Positions 5,656-6,447 of a DNA stretch of 6,447 bases are shown piece after piece. The notes under the pieces were generated by a model, which was not told the origin of the DNA, did not search any database, and saw only the letters and a list, made by a program, of their open reading frames with translations. Position numbers and translations under genes: made by a program. Each line of letters begins with the position of its first letter. The stretch's first letter is position 1. Origin of the DNA: an uncultured Collinsella sp. (GTDB taxonomy: Bacteria; Actinomycetota; Coriobacteriia; Coriobacteriales; Coriobacteriaceae); NCBI GenBank assembly GCA_900551625.1, contig URWZ01000096.1, forward strand, positions 1 through 6,447. The letters are read 5' to 3'.

Positions 5656-5684
5656 TTGAGAGGGGTGCAGGGTAGCGGTATCGT
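5656..5684 (+). promoter_or_regulatory. Probable metY promoter
   Basis: TTGAGA (5656-5661, 5 of 6 to the -35), a 17-bp spacer, and TATCGT (5679-5684, 4 of 6 to the -10), predicting a start near 5691 and a leader of about 33 nt. That is too short for a SAM riboswitch or T-box. Two dyads overlap the boxes: AACCTA (5637-5642) with TGGGTT (5652-5657, one G-U pair), and CGGT (5676-5679) with ACCG (5687-5690). Either could be an operator, but both are short. Confidence 0.45.
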
Positions 5685-5723
5685 GAACCGAATAAAAACA
5701 AAACCCAAGTAAGGGAGTTGGAT

Positions 5724-6447
5724 ATGAGCGAGCAGACCATCGGTACGACGTGTGTTCAGGGCGGTTATCGCCCGGGTGATGCAGAGCCGCGCCAGGTGCC
5801 TATCTACCAGTCAACCACGTGGAAGTACGACACGTCCGAGCATATGGGCAAGCTGTTTGACCTGGAGGAGTCGGGCTACTTCTACAGCCGTCTGCAGAAT
5901 CCCACGTGCGATTTGGTTGCCGCCAAGATCTGCGAGATGGAGGGCGGCACCGCAGCGATGCTCACGAGCTCGGGCATGGCCGCGAACTTCCTCGCGATCT
6001 TTAACGTTGCCGGCGCCGGCGATCACGTGGTCGCGAGCTCCGCCATCTACGGCGGTACCTACAACCTGTTGGCTCACACCATGGGTCGTATGGGCTTGAC
6101 CTGCACGTTCGTTGCCCCCGACTGCACCGACGAGGAGCTCGAGGCAGCCTTCCAGCCCAACACCAAGCTTGTCTTTGGCGAGACGATTGCTAACCCCGCC
6201 CTTGCCGTGCTCGATATTGAGCGCTTTGCCAAGGCCGCGCACGACCACGGCGTACCGCTGATGGTCGACAACACCTTCCCGACGCCCGTGATGTGCCGTC
6301 CCTTTGAGTGGGGCGCCGACATCGTCACGCACTCCACCACTAAGTACATGGATGGCCATGCGGCCTACCTGGGTGGCGTGATCGTCGACCATGGCCAGTT
6401 TGACTGGATGGCCCATGCGGACAAGTTCCCGGGTCTCACCACGCCTG
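5724..6447 (+). CDS. metY: O-acetylhomoserine sulfhydrylase (aminocarboxypropyltransferase), 3' truncated
   Basis: The first 241 residues of a PLP enzyme of the Cys/Met metabolism family (fold type I). MetY joins sulfide, or methanethiol, to O-acetylhomoserine to give homocysteine or methionine in the cytoplasm. Visible features are YSRLQNPT (54-61, with R56 for cofactor phosphate), SSGMAA (82-87), stacking Y109 in IYGGTY, D182 in MVDNTFPTP that pairs with the PLP ring nitrogen, and the Schiff-base lysine K207 in HSTTKYMDGH. The GGVIVDHGQFDW and KFPGLTTP stretches favour MetY over cystathionine gamma-synthase or lyase. The start is ATG 5724, with AAGGGAG (5711-5717) 6 nt upstream. The family is usually about 420-430 residues, so roughly 40% is missing beyond the window edge. 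A long antisense frame over 5811-6416 is a shadow. Confidence 0.92.
   Translation, partial: MSEQTIGTTCVQGGYRPGDAEPRQVPIYQSTTWKYDTSEHMGKLFDLEESGYFYSRLQNPTCDLVAAKICEMEGGTAAMLTSSGMAANFLAIFNVAGAGDHVVASSAIYGGTYNLLAHTMGRMGLTCTFVAPDCTDEELEAAFQPNTKLVFGETIANPALAVLDIERFAKAAHDHGVPLMVDNTFPTPVMCRPFEWGADIVTHSTTKYMDGHAAYLGGVIVDHGQFDWMAHADKFPGLTTP

Noticed and set aside
5691..5723. Methionine-related riboswitch before metY
   Set aside because: The leader from the predicted start is about 33 nt, and I see none of the conserved SAM riboswitch helices upstream either.
5811..6416. 201-codon minus-strand reading frame
   Set aside because: Antisense to metY, whose PLP-binding residues are all in place; no family resemblance.

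Overview
The window is about 6.4 kb of moderately GC-rich bacterial chromosome. Gene content and protein style suggest a gut-type anaerobic actinobacterium of the class Coriobacteriia, plausibly Collinsella-like. The reasons are a short four-domain acidic ribosomal protein S1, frequent TTG/GTG starts with strong purine Shine-Dalgarno sites, a class A RNase P RNA, and anaerobe-type cysteine and sulfur genes. The genus is inference; no search was run.

Layout. Positions 1-34 are not genomic: they match the Illumina Nextera read-2 transposase adapter, ending in the 19-bp mosaic end, left untrimmed at a contig end. Genomic sequence begins at about 35, inside a gene of the L-cysteine desulfidase / UPF0597 (CyuA-like) family that has lost its N-terminus. 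It converges with, and overlaps by 4 bp, a HAD-family phosphatase gene on the minus strand (1189-1947). A 314-bp divergent intergenic region leads to rpsA (2262-3428, TTG start), closed by a textbook terminator. A second non-coding stretch, with two adjacent hairpins and a probable promoter, precedes rnpB, the RNase P RNA (about 3751-4110). Directly downstream of rnpB is a 99-bp element bounded by a perfect 15-bp inverted repeat (4129-4227), the least explained structure in the window. It is followed by a YigZ/IMPACT-family gene (TTG start, 4343-4978) with a strong terminator hairpin shared with a convergent minus-strand gene for a C_GCAxxG_C_C-type cysteine-rich redox protein (5046-5492). A divergent promoter region then leads to metY, O-acetylhomoserine sulfhydrylase, cut off by the window end at 6447.

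How the genes relate. Most units look monocistronic, and the window is largely housekeeping: translation (rpsA), tRNA maturation (rnpB), a YigZ-type protein and a phosphatase. A light sulfur theme runs through the flanks (cysteine breakdown, a cysteine-rich redox protein, sulfhydrylation of O-acetylhomoserine), but only the redox gene and metY are close enough to share a control region. I see no prophage, CRISPR array, insertion sequence or defence system. The best candidates for something undescribed are the rnpB-downstream palindromic element and the potential Shine-Dalgarno-masking hairpin in the rpsA leader.
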